Shown here piece by piece: positions 63,456-64,000 of a stretch of 64,000 bases of DNA. Both the position numbers and the translations under genes were made by a program. The notes below the pieces were generated by a model. It made no database searches, had not been told where the DNA came from, and saw only the letters and a program-made list of their open reading frames with translations. The DNA lies in assembly GCF_000092845.1 (NCBI RefSeq), contig NC_014150.1:2107510-2171509 (forward strand), given 5' to 3'. Position 1 is the stretch's first letter. Every line of letters begins with the position of its first letter. This stretch comes from Brachyspira murdochii DSM 12563 (GTDB taxonomy: Bacteria > Spirochaetota > Brachyspiria > Brachyspirales > Brachyspiraceae).

Positions 63456-64000
63456 ATGAAGAAATTTATTACTTTAATAGTAAGCAGACCCACAACAGTA
63501 TTTGTTACACTCGTATCCATGTTCATAATTGGATTTATAAGCATATCAAGACTTAATATAAATTATCTCCCAGATATGGAGGTTCCTATTATCAGTATAA
63601 AAACAACATACGATAATGCAGGACCAGAAGAAGTAGAGAAATCGGTTACAAGAGTAGTAGAAAATGCAGTATCTTCTGTTAATAATGTAAAAACGATTAA
63701 GTCCAAATCAAAAGAGTCAGAGTCTAATGTAGAAATAGAGTTTAATTGGGGCACAGATTTGCAAACAGCATCTGATGATATAAGAGAAGCTATTGATATG
63801 ATTCGCTCTTCACTTCCTGATGAAGCAGATAACCCTAATATATCAAAGTTTTCAAGTGATGCTACCCCTATAATGAATATAGCATTTTTCGGTACTGATA
63901 ATTTATCATCGCTTTATGATTTAGTAGACAGTCAGATACTTACAAGATTAGAACAGGTTGACGGAGTGGCACAAACTGAAATAAGAGGCGGACTTAAAAA
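63456..64000 (+). CDS. RND-family efflux transporter (3' end outside window)
   Basis: The first 181 codons of an AcrB/MdtB-type inner-membrane pump. The N-terminal segment SRPTTVFVTLVSMFIIGFIS is membrane helix 1. The porter-domain hallmarks follow: LNINYLPDMEVPIISIKTTY, GPEEVEKSVTRVVENAVSS, then NVKTIKSKSKESESNVEIEF. It starts at ATG 63456 with a weak upstream site and runs off the window. Substrate unknown. Confidence 0.88.
   Translation, partial: MKKFITLIVSRPTTVFVTLVSMFIIGFISISRLNINYLPDMEVPIISIKTTYDNAGPEEVEKSVTRVVENAVSSVNNVKTIKSKSKESESNVEIEFNWGTDLQTASDDIREAIDMIRSSLPDEADNPNISKFSSDATPIMNIAFFGTDNLSSLYDLVDSQILTRLEQVDGVAQTEIRGGLK

Noticed and set aside
1-64000. tRNA, rRNA, insertion sequences or transposase genes
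   Set aside because: Looked for by eye; no cloverleaf with conserved TTCRA arm, no rRNA segment and no transposase motif could be supported.

Overview
The window is a very AT-rich, low-GC bacterial chromosome segment. It most likely comes from a spirochaete of the genus Brachyspira. This rests on gene content, A/T-ending codons and envelope genes; no rRNA is present to confirm it. Three kinds of region are visible.

(1) 1-8.4 kb holds the 3' part of the spc/alpha ribosomal operon: rplF (cut by the window edge), rplR, rpsE, rpmD, rplO, secY, infA, rpmJ, rpsM, rpsK, rpsD, rpoA, rplQ. It is followed by rho. (2) 8.4-39.3 kb is mostly housekeeping: an Smr-domain protein, a polar amino-acid ABC transporter, a LemA-like protein, a LacI-type regulator, rplS, an NfnA-like flavoprotein, an Mrr-like endonuclease, thiL, a thiolase, an M20 hydrolase, a two-domain glycosyltransferase, a hotdog thioesterase, an envelope gene group and ileS. 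Embedded in it (22.3-32.2 kb, minus strand) is a tightly packed five-gene operon: Upf1-like SF1 helicase, PIN-domain protein, coiled-coil protein, ClpB-like AAA+ protein (frameshifted in an A8 tract) and NrdG-like radical SAM protein. I do not recognise it as a named system.

(3) 39.4-62.1 kb is a defence island. It opens with a Gabija-like pair on the minus strand (OLD-type ATPase/TOPRIM nuclease and UvrD-like helicase). Next comes a type IIG restriction-modification gene whose N-terminal coding region contains ten copies of AGCAC. From the ATG with the good ribosome-binding site the frame is closed, so the gene looks phase-variable and OFF as sequenced. Downstream lie four promoterless partial copies of its 3' half (NPPY motif, target-recognition region, C-terminal tail), all in the same orientation. 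Each is followed by different accessory genes: RES-domain and PIN-like proteins; a large PIN-like membrane protein; an XRE regulator with an ImmA/IrrE-type protease; an HNH-like mini-protein with a nuclease-NACHT NTPase. Six copies of a GC-rich hairpin-forming repeat (A-F) delimit five modules of the form repeat + specificity cassette + accessory genes. The C-terminal codons of the IIG tail also act as a Shine-Dalgarno sequence for the next gene.

I infer a recombinational archive. The expressed R-M gene could change specificity by recombining with silent cassettes, and the same exchange could bring a new accessory gene under translational coupling. (4) 62.1-64 kb returns to ordinary genes: an HD-domain protein, a small lipoprotein and the start of an RND transporter that runs off the window.
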